Source: Pseudoduganella violaceinigra DSM 15887 (GTDB taxonomy: Bacteria; Pseudomonadota; Gammaproteobacteria; Burkholderiales; Burkholderiaceae_D). From it: DNA of 64,000 bases. Shown here piece after piece: positions 34,136 through 43,276 of this stretch. How positions within the stretch are numbered: position 1 is the stretch's first letter; each line of letters opens with the position of its first letter. Under the pieces are notes generated by a model. It was not told the DNA's origin and searched no databases. It was given only the letters and a program-made list of their open reading frames with translations. The position numbers were made by a program, and so were the translations under genes. The stretch is taken from positions 217,466-281,465 of the forward strand of contig NZ_KE384360.1 in assembly GCF_000425385.1 (NCBI RefSeq). Reading direction: 5' to 3'.

Positions 34136-35911
34136 ATGACTACCGCGACTTTGCAGGGGACGGGCCGCATGGGCTTCAACTGGCCGCGCTGGGTGGTGGC
34201 AACGCTGACTTGCCTTGCCATCTTCCTGCCGCTGTTCCTGATCTTTTACCAGAGCTTCCTGTCGGCGCCGTTCTTCATGCCCGCCAAGGAAGTGGGGCTG
34301 GACGCCTTCCGTTTCATTTTCGACGACCCTGACTTTGCCATCGCATTCAAAAACGGCATGCTGCTGGCAGCCGGCCTGGCGGCAATCGCCGTTCCGCTGG
34401 GCGGCATGCTGGCCTTCCTGATGGTGCGCACCGACCTGCCGGGGCGCGGCTGGATCGCCCCGCTGCTGCTGGTGCCGATCTTCGTCTCGCCGATGGTGAT
34501 GGGCTTCGGCTACGTGGTGTCAATGGGGCCGGTGGGCTTTTATTCGACCTGGGTGAAAGACCTGGTCGGCTTCATTCCCTGGAATGTGTACTCTTTTAGC
34601 AGCATTGTGGTGATCGCCGGCCTGACCCACGTGCCGCACGTCTATCTGTATGCGTCGTCCGCGCTGAAAAGCCTCGGCTCGGACGTGGAGGAGGCGGCGC
34701 GGGTGGCTGGCGCCTCGCCGCTGCAGGTGATGTTCAATGTGTCGCTGCCGATGATCATGCCGGCGCTGGCGTATGCGGGCGTACTGGTGTTCTTCCTTGG
34801 CTTCGAAGTCTTCGGCCTGGTGCTGGTGCTGGGCGACCCGGAAGGCCACCTGGTGCTGCCGACCTACCTGTACAAGCTGACCAACAAGCTGGGCACCCCG
34901 TCCTATCACCTGATGGCCGCGGTGGCGGTGTGCCTGGTGGCGGTGACGATGCCGCTGGTGATGCTGCAGCGCTGGCTGCTCAAGTCGGCCAGCAAATACG
35001 TGTCGATCAAAGGCAAGGGCGCGCGCAGCAAGGCGCTTCCGCTGGGGCGCTGGAAATGGCTGGCGTTCGCGGTGCTGGGGGCATGGCTGCTGCTCACGGT
35101 GGTCATGCCGATTTCCGGCATTGCGCTGCGCTCCTTCGTGCAATACTGGGGCGAGGGCGTCAAGCTGGCGGACGTACTGACGCTGCAGCACTTCCGCGAC
35201 ATCTTCGAACAGCCTGCGCTGATCCGCGGCATCGTCAACACGGTGCTGATCGGCGTGATCGGCGGCGGCCTGGCGATCTTCTGCTACAGCTTTATCGCGC
35301 TAGCCATGCACCGCAAACCGGATCTGCTGACCCGCATCCTGGACTACAGCGTGCTGGTGCCGCGCGCTATTCCGGGCCTGCTGGCGGGCCTGGCATTCCT
35401 GTGGGTGTTCCTGTTTGTGCCAAGCTGGCTGGATGGCATGCTCAAAGGCTCCGGCAGCGGCCTGGCGTTGTGGCTACAGGAAAACGCGATCCCGGCGCTG
35501 CGCAGCCTGCGCACCACCATCTTCGCGGTGTGGCTGGCTTACTCCGTGGTGTGGATGGCGTACGGCATGCGCCTGATTTCCACCGCCTTGCTGCAAGTCG
35601 GCCCGGAGCTGGAGGAGGCCGCCCGCGCGGTGGGCGCCCGGCGTGGCCAGGTAACGCGCGACGTGACCCTGCCGCTGATCAAGTACGGCCTGCTGGGGGC
35701 ATGGCTGATGATTTTCCTGATCTTCGAACGCGAATATTCGACCGGCGTGTACCTGCTTTCGCCGGGCACGGAAGTGATCGGCGCGCTGATCGTGTCGCTG
35801 TGGGCGGGCGGTTCGACCGACCTGGTGGCGGCACTGTCCTTTATCAATATCACCCTGGTCGGCATCGGCCTGGGCATTGCCTTGCGCTTCGGCGTCAAGC
35901 TGCATAACTGA
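34136..35911 (+). CDS. ABC transporter permease, FbpB-like (fused double permease)
   Basis: A 591-residue inner-membrane protein with two binding-protein-dependent permease domains in tandem, about twelve helices in all. EAA loops are visible in each half: EEAARVAGASPLQVM (about residue 183) and EEAARAVGARRGQV (about 500), where the ATPase docks. It is ten bases after the binding-protein gene. The duplicated layout is normal for the FbpB/ThiP group. Confidence 0.92.
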   Translation: MTTATLQGTGRMGFNWPRWVVATLTCLAIFLPLFLIFYQSFLSAPFFMPAKEVGLDAFRFIFDDPDFAIAFKNGMLLAAGLAAIAVPLGGMLAFLMVRTDLPGRGWIAPLLLVPIFVSPMVMGFGYVVSMGPVGFYSTWVKDLVGFIPWNVYSFSSIVVIAGLTHVPHVYLYASSALKSLGSDVEEAARVAGASPLQVMFNVSLPMIMPALAYAGVLVFFLGFEVFGLVLVLGDPEGHLVLPTYLYKLTNKLGTPSYHLMAAVAVCLVAVTMPLVMLQRWLLKSASKYVSIKGKGARSKALPLGRWKWLAFAVLGAWLLLTVVMPISGIALRSFVQYWGEGVKLADVLTLQHFRDIFEQPALIRGIVNTVLIGVIGGGLAIFCYSFIALAMHRKPDLLTRILDYSVLVPRAIPGLLAGLAFLWVFLFVPSWLDGMLKGSGSGLALWLQENAIPALRSLRTTIFAVWLAYSVVWMAYGMRLISTALLQVGPELEEAARAVGARRGQVTRDVTLPLIKYGLLGAWLMIFLIFEREYSTGVYLLSPGTEVIGALIVSLWAGGSTDLVAALSFINITLVGIGLGIALRFGVKLHN

Positions 35912-35921
35912 GACCACGATC

Positions 35922-37001
35922 ATGAAACGAGACCTCAAAATGAACGAACTCTCCGTCGACGACCTGCACCTGGACTATGGCAGCGGCGCCCACGCCAACC
36001 CGATCCTGAAGGGCGTTTCCATGCACCTGCAGAAGGGGGAAGTGGTGGCGCTGCTGGGCCCTTCGGGCAGCGGCAAGACCACGCTGCTGCGCGCCGTGGC
36101 TGGGCTGGAGAGCCCGCGCCTGGGTTCCATCGACATCGGCGACCGCCGTGTATTCGACGGCGGCCGGAAATTCGACATGCCGGCGGAGCAGCGCAACCTG
36201 GGCCTGGTGTTCCAGTCCTATGCACTGTGGCCGCACAAGACCGTAGCGGAAAACGTGGCCTATGGCCTGAAGCTGCGCAAGATGAACAAGGAGGAAATCG
36301 GCCGCCGCGTCAGTGAAGTCCTGAAGCAGCTGGGCCTGGGCCATCTGGGCGAGCGCTTCCCGCACCAGCTTTCCGGCGGCCAGCAGCAGCGCGTCGCGAT
36401 TGCGCGCGCACTGGTGTACAACCCGCCCGTGATCCTGCTGGACGAACCGCTGTCCAATCTTGACGCCAAGCTGCGCGAGGAAGCGCGCGCTTTCCTGCGC
36501 GAGCTGATCGTGCGCCTTGGACTGTCGGCGCTGATGGTGACCCACGACCAGGACGAGGCAATGGCAATTTCGGACCGCATCCTGCTGCTCAATAACGGCA
36601 AAATCGAACAGCAAGGTACGCCGCAGTCGATGTACGAAACGCCGGAGACGCTCTTTACGGCCGAATTCATGGGCAGTAACAACCGTTTGCCCGGAACGCT
36701 GGTGAGCCGCGATGGCGACAAGGTGGTGATCGAAGTTGCCGGCACCAGGCTGCAGGCGACGGCGCGCGGCAAGGGCGGCGAGACGATTGCCCCGCTGATC
36801 CGCGTGGAAGAAGTGCGTGTCAACAGTAGCCAGGCGGAGAATTCGCTGCAGCTGGCGCTGTCCACCTGCATGTACCTTGGCGACCGATGGGAATGCCTGT
36901 TCAAGCGCGGTGACATCAGCGTGCGCGCCCATTCCAAGTTCCGCCTGCAGGATGGCCAGTACTGGCTGCAGCTTCCGGCCGATAAGCTGTGGGTTTTCTA
37001 A
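35922..37001 (+). CDS. ABC transporter ATP-binding protein, FbpC/PotA type
   Basis: A 359-residue ATPase. Walker A is GPSGSGKTT, the Q loop FQSYALWPHKT, the signature LSGGQQQRVAIARAL, Walker B VILLDEPLSNLDA and the switch His in VTHDQDEA. A C-terminal TOBE-like domain (about 265-355) follows. Start codons at 35922 and 35940 have equally good GAGA signals; the fold itself starts at MNELSV (35940). It powers the permease just upstream. Confidence 0.93.
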   Translation: MKRDLKMNELSVDDLHLDYGSGAHANPILKGVSMHLQKGEVVALLGPSGSGKTTLLRAVAGLESPRLGSIDIGDRRVFDGGRKFDMPAEQRNLGLVFQSYALWPHKTVAENVAYGLKLRKMNKEEIGRRVSEVLKQLGLGHLGERFPHQLSGGQQQRVAIARALVYNPPVILLDEPLSNLDAKLREEARAFLRELIVRLGLSALMVTHDQDEAMAISDRILLLNNGKIEQQGTPQSMYETPETLFTAEFMGSNNRLPGTLVSRDGDKVVIEVAGTRLQATARGKGGETIAPLIRVEEVRVNSSQAENSLQLALSTCMYLGDRWECLFKRGDISVRAHSKFRLQDGQYWLQLPADKLWVF

Positions 37002-38047
37002 GTAAGCACCGCGGCTTCCTGCAGGCGTTGGCGGCCGGCTTGCTGGCCGCATCGTTTTGCCGCTGGCTTGATACGCCGCTGCCCTGGTTGATCGGCCCCT
37101 TGTTTGCCAGCGCCGCCTTGCGCATGGCGGGTGCGGACCTGCGCTGTCCGGTGGCGGCGCGCGCCGCCGGACAGTGGGCGATCGGCACGGTGCTAGGGTT
37201 GTATTTCACGCCTGCGGTTTTGGCGGTGGTGGCGGCGCGTGCAGGCTATATCGCGGCGGCGCTGGCATTTGCGCTGGCGCTGGGCGCGTTGTGCGCCTGG
37301 CTGCTCAAGCGGCTGGCCGGCGTCAGTACGGCCACGGCCTTTTTCGCGATGGCGCTGGGCGGAGCCTCGGAAATGGCGGTGCAGGGGGAGCGGCACGGGG
37401 CGGAAGCGCAGCACGTGGCTGCGGCGCAGGGCGTGCGGCTGATGATGGTGGTGAGCTTCCTGCCCTTTGTCCTGCGCTATTGGAGCGGGCATGGCATGCC
37501 GCCGTCCGGGCTGTCGACGTTGGCGCTCCCTGCGCAAGGCCCGGCCGGTGCGGCGGCCTTACCGGCTTTTGCCATGCTGGCGGCGGCAAGCTGCGCTGCG
37601 GGTTGGCTGTTGTGGCGGTGCGCAATGCCAAACGCCTGGGTGCTCGGACCCTTGTTTGCAGCGGCGCTGCTGGCGGCTGCCAAAGCGCCGGTCGGCGGCG
37701 TGCCTGAATGGATGGTGCGCGCCGGCCAGCTCTGTATCGGGCTGTCCCTTGGGACGCGCTTCACCCCCGGCTTCCTGCACGCCGCGCCGCGCTATATGGC
37801 GGCCGTGGGCGCGTGCACCGCGATGGCACTGGGGCTGGCGGCGCTATTCGGTTTGGCGCTGGCGACATGCGGCGGCCTGCATCCGGCGACCGCAATGCTG
37901 GCAACATCGCCTGGCGGAATCGCCGAAATGGCGCTGACCGCCCGCGCCCTGCATGCCGAGGTGCCCGTGGTGACCGCCTTCCATGTGTGCCGGATGGTGG
38001 TGTTGGTGCTGGCGGTGGGACCGGTATTTCGAAATCTGCTACGTTGA
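36989..38047 (+). CDS. AbrB-family (AbrB/AimB-type) membrane protein
   Basis: A 352-residue protein with about ten to eleven membrane helices in two similar halves, each with a P-W-(L/V)-(I/L)-GPLFA motif (TPLPWLIGPLFASA and NAWVLGPLFAAA) and a SPGGIAEM or GGASEMA sequence, as in the putative AbrB ammonia-monooxygenase-regulator permeases. Its GTG start lies 13 bases inside the ATPase gene, so it is cotranscribed, hinting at a role with the same solute. The family's real function is unresolved. Confidence 0.85.
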   Translation: MGFLSKHRGFLQALAAGLLAASFCRWLDTPLPWLIGPLFASAALRMAGADLRCPVAARAAGQWAIGTVLGLYFTPAVLAVVAARAGYIAAALAFALALGALCAWLLKRLAGVSTATAFFAMALGGASEMAVQGERHGAEAQHVAAAQGVRLMMVVSFLPFVLRYWSGHGMPPSGLSTLALPAQGPAGAAALPAFAMLAAASCAAGWLLWRCAMPNAWVLGPLFAAALLAAAKAPVGGVPEWMVRAGQLCIGLSLGTRFTPGFLHAAPRYMAAVGACTAMALGLAALFGLALATCGGLHPATAMLATSPGGIAEMALTARALHAEVPVVTAFHVCRMVVLVLAVGPVFRNLLR

Positions 38048-38155
38048 TTACTTTTTCTATTGAAGTATTATATTGCGATACTTTGACGAGTCGAGTTGAG
38101 CGGATTGCCGACATACTGTATGTTGTCAGCAATTTCACTATTCCTGTGACGCAAC

Positions 38156-40042
38156 ATGAGCCATCCTAGCCAGTTCGACCTGCTGAAACAGCGTCGTTTT
38201 GCCCCTTTCTTCTGGACGCAGTTTCTCGGCGCGTTCAACGACAACCTGTTCAAGACCGCCCTGGTCGTGGCGCTGGCATTCAACGCCACCAGCTGGACCG
38301 ATCTGCCGCCGTCGCTGATCACCAATCTGGTACCCGGCCTCTTTATCCTGCCCTATGTATTGTTCTCCGCCACTTCCGGCCAAATCGCCGAAAAGGTGGA
38401 GAAGAGCATGCTGGCGCGTTTCATCAAATGGCTGGAGATCGGCATCATGGGCGTGGCCGCGATCGGCTGGTTCACGCATACCCTGGCGCTGCTGATGATT
38501 GCTGTATTCGGCATGGGGATGCACTCCACGCTGTTCGGCCCTGTTAAATATGCGTACATGCCGCAGCACCTGAAGTCGGAAGAACTCACCGGCGGCAACG
38601 GCATCGTCGAAATGGGTACCTTTGTCGGCATCCTGCTTGGCCAAGTGTTCGGCGCCATCATTGTCAACTACCAGCCGAACGGCATTATCTGGCTGGCGGT
38701 GGCGACCGTCGGTTTCGCCGTGCTTGGCCTGGTCACCGCATACAGCATCCCGACCACTCCGGCGCCGCAGCCGGATCTGAAGGTCAATTGGAATCCCTTT
38801 ACCGAATCGATCCGCAACCTGCGCTTCTCCGCCGGCAACCGCAGCGTATTCCTGTCGATGCTGGGTAATTCCTGGTTCTGGTTCTACGGCGCGATCATCC
38901 TGGCCCAGTTCCCGGTCTACGCCAAGGATTACCTGAAAGGCGATAACAGCGTCTTCGTGCTGCTGCTGACGATGTTCTCGCTGGGTATCGGCACTGGCTC
39001 GCTGCTGTGCGAAAAGCTCTCCGGCCGTAAGGTTGAAATCGGCCTGGTGCCATTCGGCTCGATCGGCCTGACGGTATTTGGAATCGACCTGTACCTGGCC
39101 AGCCTGGGCTACAGCGCCTCGGGCACCGTGAACGCCTACGCCATGGCGATGCAGCCCGGCGCCTGGCGCATCATCCTCGACGTGATCATGATCGGCGTGT
39201 TCGGCGGCTTCTTCATCGTTCCGCTGTTCGCCCTGATCCAGTTGCGCGCCGATCCGAAGCACCTGTCGCGCACCATCGCCGGCATGAACATCCTGAATGC
39301 GCTGTTCATGGTCGTGGCTACCGGCGTGGCGATCCTGCTGCTGGAGGAGGGCTTCTCGATTCCGGAACTGTTCCTGGCCACGGCCATCATGAACGGCCTG
39401 GTGGCGGTATATATCTTCTCGCTGGTGCCCGAATTCCTGATGCGCTTCCTGGCCTGGCTCCTGATCCATACCGTGCACAATGTGAAAACCATCGATGCCA
39501 ACCGTATTCCGGAAGAAGGCGGCGCGGTACTTGTCTGTAACCACGTCAGCTACGTCGATGCGATCGTGATCGGTGCTGCCAGCCCGCGTCCGATCCGCTT
39601 CGTGATGGATCACCGCATCTTCAAGACGCCTTTCATGGGCTGGATCTTCCGCACCGCGAAAGCGATCCCGATCGCGCCGGCCAAGGAAGATCCATGGCTG
39701 ATGGAGAAGGCCTTCGTCGATATCGCGCAGGCCCTGCATGAAGGCGAACTGGTTTGCATTTTCCCTGAAGGTAAGCTGACCAGCACCGGCGACATGAATG
39801 AGTTCAAAGGCGGCATCAGCAAGATCATCGAACGTTCGCACGTGCCGGTGATCCCGATGGCGCTGCGCGGCCTGTGGGGCCACCTGCTGAGCCGCAGCAA
39901 GGACAGCCTGCTGGAACGCGCTTTCCGCAAAGGCTTCCGTTCGCACCTGGCGCTGGCAGTCGGCGAGCCGGTAGCGCCGGTCGATGTTACCCCCGAATCG
40001 CTGTACCAGCAGGTGGCGGAATTGCGTGGCGAGTGGAAGTAG
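38156..40042 (+). CDS. LplT-like lysophospholipid transporter fused to PlsC-type acyltransferase
   Basis: A 628-residue two-part protein. Residues about 1-425 form a twelve-helix MFS domain of the lysophospholipid flippase type (FAPFFWTQFLGAFNDNLFK; GMHSTLFGPVKYAYMPQ). Residues about 440-628 are a glycerophosphate acyltransferase domain with NHVSYVD (HX4D) and FPEGKLT. Together they would flip and re-acylate lysophospholipids. The acyl-ACP synthetase domain that completes the E. coli Aas partner is missing. The 108 bases before the gene are AT-rich and probably hold a promoter. Confidence 0.9.
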   Translation: MSHPSQFDLLKQRRFAPFFWTQFLGAFNDNLFKTALVVALAFNATSWTDLPPSLITNLVPGLFILPYVLFSATSGQIAEKVEKSMLARFIKWLEIGIMGVAAIGWFTHTLALLMIAVFGMGMHSTLFGPVKYAYMPQHLKSEELTGGNGIVEMGTFVGILLGQVFGAIIVNYQPNGIIWLAVATVGFAVLGLVTAYSIPTTPAPQPDLKVNWNPFTESIRNLRFSAGNRSVFLSMLGNSWFWFYGAIILAQFPVYAKDYLKGDNSVFVLLLTMFSLGIGTGSLLCEKLSGRKVEIGLVPFGSIGLTVFGIDLYLASLGYSASGTVNAYAMAMQPGAWRIILDVIMIGVFGGFFIVPLFALIQLRADPKHLSRTIAGMNILNALFMVVATGVAILLLEEGFSIPELFLATAIMNGLVAVYIFSLVPEFLMRFLAWLLIHTVHNVKTIDANRIPEEGGAVLVCNHVSYVDAIVIGAASPRPIRFVMDHRIFKTPFMGWIFRTAKAIPIAPAKEDPWLMEKAFVDIAQALHEGELVCIFPEGKLTSTGDMNEFKGGISKIIERSHVPVIPMALRGLWGHLLSRSKDSLLERAFRKGFRSHLALAVGEPVAPVDVTPESLYQQVAELRGEWK

Positions 40043-40087
40043 AAATATGTAGGCAAAGGTAGGTGCGGGCTACATACCTCTACATAC

Positions 40088-40118
40088 AAAGGCGCCGTTC
40101 CGGCGCCTTTTCTCTTTT
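40088..40118 (+). terminator. Rho-independent terminator after the LplT-PlsC fusion gene
   Basis: Perfect stem AAAGGCGCC / GGCGCCTTT with a 5-base loop, followed by TCTCTTTT. Confidence 0.9.
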
Positions 40119-40160
40119 CTACAATTGGTTTTTCTAAACCACTTGTGAAAAGGACAGTCA

Positions 40161-40877
40161 ATGAAAACAATTCTGAAAGCCGGTCTCTCCGTCGCCATGC
40201 TGTCCATGCTGGCGGCATGCGGCGGCGGCAACGACAGCGGCAATCATCCAAAGCCGGCTTCGATGCTGATCGATTTCAATAAGGACGGCATCACCGGCTG
40301 GACCGGAAGCTCTTCCGATTACACTCCCGAAACCGCCCCGACCAACGTCATCTTCGAAGCGCGTACGCTGCCCACCCCGTTGACGGGCAAGGGCTACTTC
40401 ATCGGCGGCACCAACCGCAGCGACGACCTGTTCCTGTTCGTGAAGAAGCAGTTCAGCGGCCTGGAAAAGAACGCCTCGTACAGCGTGAACTTCTCGGTCA
40501 AATTGGCGAGCAGCGCGCCGTCCGGCTGCATGGGTGTCGGCGGCGCACCAGGGGAGGCGGTGTGGGTGTATGCTGGCGCCACGGCGGCCGAGCCGAAGGC
40601 TGTCGCAGTCAATAACGAGATCCGCATGAACATCGACCGGGGCAATCAGGCTGCCGGCGGCAAGGACGCCCAGGTGCTGGGCAATATCGCCAACGGCCTG
40701 GCATGCGGCAGCACCGCTTATGCCAGCAAGACCGTGAAGACCGACAAGTCGCAAAAGGTCACCACCGATGCCAATGGCGCGGTATGGATCATTCTGGGCA
40801 TCGACTCCGGCTTCGAAGCGCGTTCCGAAGTGTTCCTGCAAAGCGTGCAGATCGACGCGACGCCGGTTACTTTCTGA
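40161..40877 (+). CDS. Predicted lipoprotein, unknown function
   Basis: A 238-residue protein with a lipobox MLAAC (C20) followed by a Gly/Asn/Asp-rich linker. The mature part looks like a beta-sandwich, with FNKDGITGWTGSSSDY near the start (residues about 36-52) and alternating hydrophobic strands, e.g. YSVNFSVKLASSAPSGCMGVGG. No catalytic motif is recognised. It stands alone after a terminator with AAAAGGACAG as ribosome-binding site. The 251 bases after it show nothing recognisable. Confidence 0.8.
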   Translation: MKTILKAGLSVAMLSMLAACGGGNDSGNHPKPASMLIDFNKDGITGWTGSSSDYTPETAPTNVIFEARTLPTPLTGKGYFIGGTNRSDDLFLFVKKQFSGLEKNASYSVNFSVKLASSAPSGCMGVGGAPGEAVWVYAGATAAEPKAVAVNNEIRMNIDRGNQAAGGKDAQVLGNIANGLACGSTAYASKTVKTDKSQKVTTDANGAVWIILGIDSGFEARSEVFLQSVQIDATPVTF

Positions 40878-41128
40878 GCTGGCTGGGGCGAAAGCCGTAT
40901 TGGGCGTCTACAGTGTTCTGGACATGAAAATGCGGCTGACGCCTCCCGGTCCGGAGCTGACCTCTCCGAACTTCACCCAGCCATTCCTTGCGTAGAATCC
41001 GGGGGGCTGGAGGCCGATTCCGCATGATCGGCAATGACAATGTCGTTCTGTTTCAAAAGATTTCCCTACTTGTATTCAAGGAGCGACATTACTCTACCTG
41101 AAGGGACAAAAGCGTGCAGACGGCGACG

Positions 41129-41875
41129 TTATTCGTAAAGGGTGCCGATCGCCAGCGGGCGGCTGACAGTCAGAACCTGGCCCTGCTCGGGCCAGTCGGC
41201 GAAGCGGTATTCAGCGACGCGGTACTTGCCCATTGGGGGGCCTTCGAACGGGGCGCCAGGATGTATGGCCAATGGCGTCCGCATGCCCGCGGCATCGCTG
41301 TGCAGCACCGTCGGCGTGGAATCGTCCAGCGCGTAGACAAACTTCACGCCGGCGCATTTCTTGCCGATCAGGCGCAAGCGGTATCCCGATTCACGCTGGG
41401 CGCTCAATAGTTGCCCACACGCTTCGCGCAAGTCCGCTGCGTTGTAGACGCCATCTTCCCGCTCGCGGATCGAATAGCGGCCGCTGAAACGGTAGTGGCC
41501 TTTTTGGCGATTCAGGCGCAGCACCGCATCTTCGTCGTACGCCTGTTTCAACATGGGGAGCGTGGCCCGGCCCAGGGCATCGACTGGGATGACTACATTC
41601 ACGCTTTCGCCCACCAGCAGGACCTGCAGTCCGTCCATCGGCTCGTCCGGCGAGTTCGGTCGAATTTGCATATGCGCTTGGATCAAAGGACGCGTTTTCA
41701 GGAATGGCTCGAAGAAGCGTGCAGCTTTGTAGGCATGGCGATAGCTGTACCACTCCGCGTCGCGCGCGGCGGGCACCACTACTCGCGGCAGTGTCGTTGC
41801 ATCGGCCGCCATCGCGCTGCAGGGCAGGGCGGCGGCAATCAGCAGGAGGTAGGCGGTCAGCGGTCGGATTGGCAT
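41129..41875 (-). CDS. Secreted protein of unknown function
   Basis: A 248-residue protein with a signal peptide (MPIRPLTAYLLLIAAALPCSAMA, cut near residue 23). No family is recognised. The mature part alternates short strands (LQVLLVGESVNVVIPVDALGRATLP) and holds two cysteines (LREACGQ and GKKCAGV) that could pair. Start chosen at 41875, which gives the signal peptide at once. It is divergent from the DesK-type kinase, and the inverted repeat at 41914-41943 lies between them, so it may be a target of that system. Confidence 0.75.
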   Translation of the reverse strand: MPIRPLTAYLLLIAAALPCSAMAADATTLPRVVVPAARDAEWYSYRHAYKAARFFEPFLKTRPLIQAHMQIRPNSPDEPMDGLQVLLVGESVNVVIPVDALGRATLPMLKQAYDEDAVLRLNRQKGHYRFSGRYSIREREDGVYNAADLREACGQLLSAQRESGYRLRLIGKKCAGVKFVYALDDSTPTVLHSDAAGMRTPLAIHPGAPFEGPPMGKYRVAEYRFADWPEQGQVLTVSRPLAIGTLYE

Positions 41876-41913
41876 GGGAGGCGATTTTACGGCATGCTGT
41901 GTTTGGCGTCCCA

Positions 41914-41943
41914 TGCCAAAAGTCACTGCCATGACTTTTGGCA
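41914..41943. promoter_or_regulatory. 12-bp inverted repeat between divergent genes (candidate response-regulator operator)
   Basis: TGCCAAAAGTCA (41914-41925), six bases, then TGACTTTTGGCA (41932-41943), a perfect inverted repeat. It lies 61 bases before the kinase start and 38 before the opposite gene. A near-identical half occurs at 45326-45337. Confidence 0.6.
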
Positions 41944-42004
41944 CTTTGCGGGCCTTCCCCTTGCGCGTAGAATTGCGCGCTCAAATTGTAAGAAAGACAG
42001 GCCC

Positions 42005-43276
42005 ATGACTGCCATTGCCAGTAACCGTGCCCGCATCACCCGCAACCGCTATCCCGCCGCAGCGCTGGTTTGTTGCCTGGTCTTCGGCATCCTGGAGCTG
42101 ACCGCTCCATGGGCGGCAGGCCCGGAACGGGCTGAAATGAACAATCTCGTGGCACGCGCGGCTTACAGTGTGGCTAGCCTGTCGACACCACCCACTTCCT
42201 TGCTGCGGGCCGGCACGGAACGGCAGGAACTGGCCTTTCACTTCTTCATGGTCGCGCAAGCAGCCCTGGTCTCACTCTTTATCGGCCTTCTCTGGTGGCG
42301 CATACGACCTGGATTGGGGCGGTCCGCCAAGCTCAATAGTTGTTTGCTTGGGGTGCAGTTTTGCATTGTGCTGGTCATGGGGTCGATCGCCTTCAGCCTG
42401 GCCATGGCAACCGCATTGGCGGCGCTGCTGCCAATGCGCCGCGCGCTGGTATGGTTGGCTGCGCTCTTCGTGTTAGGCCTGGCGATCGAAATGTGGCTAC
42501 TGACCCATGGGCGTCAACGCTTGAACGATGCGGACGTCGGGGCCGGATTCTTTATTCTCACGTTCGAGCGAACCTTGCTGATACTGGGGGCGGCGCTGGC
42601 ATGGCTGGTGAAGCAAGAGCGCCAGACGCGGATTGGGCTGGCGGCGGCCAATGCCCAGCTGCGTGCCACGCAATCGCTGCTGGCCGATACCGTGCGCTCC
42701 TCCGAGCGGCTTCGCATTGCCCGTGATTTGCACGACGCCGTTGGCCATCACCTGACTGCCCTCAAGCTGCATCTCGATCTGGCGACCCGCCAGTCGGCTT
42801 CGCAGCCGCTGCCTGCGCTGGTGACGGCCAATGAGCTGACGCATACTTTGCTGGCGGAAGTACGCAGCGTGGTCAGCGCGGAACGGCAGGAGGCGCGGGT
42901 GAACCTGCGCCATGCGCTGGAGCTCTTGTGCGCCGGCATTCCATCGCCATCTATCCAGCTCAGTATGGGGGATGGAGTGGCGGATTGTCCGCCTGCGACG
43001 GCGCACACGCTTCTCTCTTGTGTGCAGGAAGCCATCACCAATACGGTGCGCCATGCGGGGGCAAACCAGCTCACGATTGACGTCCAGTGCGACAGCAAGG
43101 GCTTCGCCGCGCGCATTGCCGACGATGGCCGCGGTGCGCGCGGAGCGCCTGAAGGCAACGGCTTGTCCGGCATGCGCGAACGATTGTCTGAACTTGGCGG
43201 CATGCTGGTGGCCGGAAGCGGAGCGCAAGGCTTTGCGCTGGAAATCTCGGTGCCATCTACCGGAGCGCGCGCATGA
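42005..43276 (+). CDS. Sensor histidine kinase, DesK-like (HisKA_3)
   Basis: A 423-residue kinase with five to six membrane helices in the first 210 residues and almost no periplasmic domain, suggesting membrane sensing as in DesK. The phospho-acceptor H is in IARDLHDAVGHHLTALK. The ATP-binding domain has VQEAITNTVRHAGA, DDGRGARG and GNGLSGMRERL. The start at 42005 (MTAIASN) avoids an upstream non-coding stretch. It overlaps the regulator by four bases. Confidence 0.9.
   Translation: MTAIASNRARITRNRYPAAALVCCLVFGILELTAPWAAGPERAEMNNLVARAAYSVASLSTPPTSLLRAGTERQELAFHFFMVAQAALVSLFIGLLWWRIRPGLGRSAKLNSCLLGVQFCIVLVMGSIAFSLAMATALAALLPMRRALVWLAALFVLGLAIEMWLLTHGRQRLNDADVGAGFFILTFERTLLILGAALAWLVKQERQTRIGLAAANAQLRATQSLLADTVRSSERLRIARDLHDAVGHHLTALKLHLDLATRQSASQPLPALVTANELTHTLLAEVRSVVSAERQEARVNLRHALELLCAGIPSPSIQLSMGDGVADCPPATAHTLLSCVQEAITNTVRHAGANQLTIDVQCDSKGFAARIADDGRGARGAPEGNGLSGMRERLSELGGMLVAGSGAQGFALEISVPSTGARA

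Noticed and set aside
38063..38085. AAGTAT/ATACTT inverted repeat before the LplT-PlsC gene
   Set aside because: Only six bases per arm in an AT-rich stretch; could easily occur by chance.
38138..39946. 602-codon minus-strand frame
   Set aside because: Antisense of the LplT-PlsC fusion; same shadow composition.
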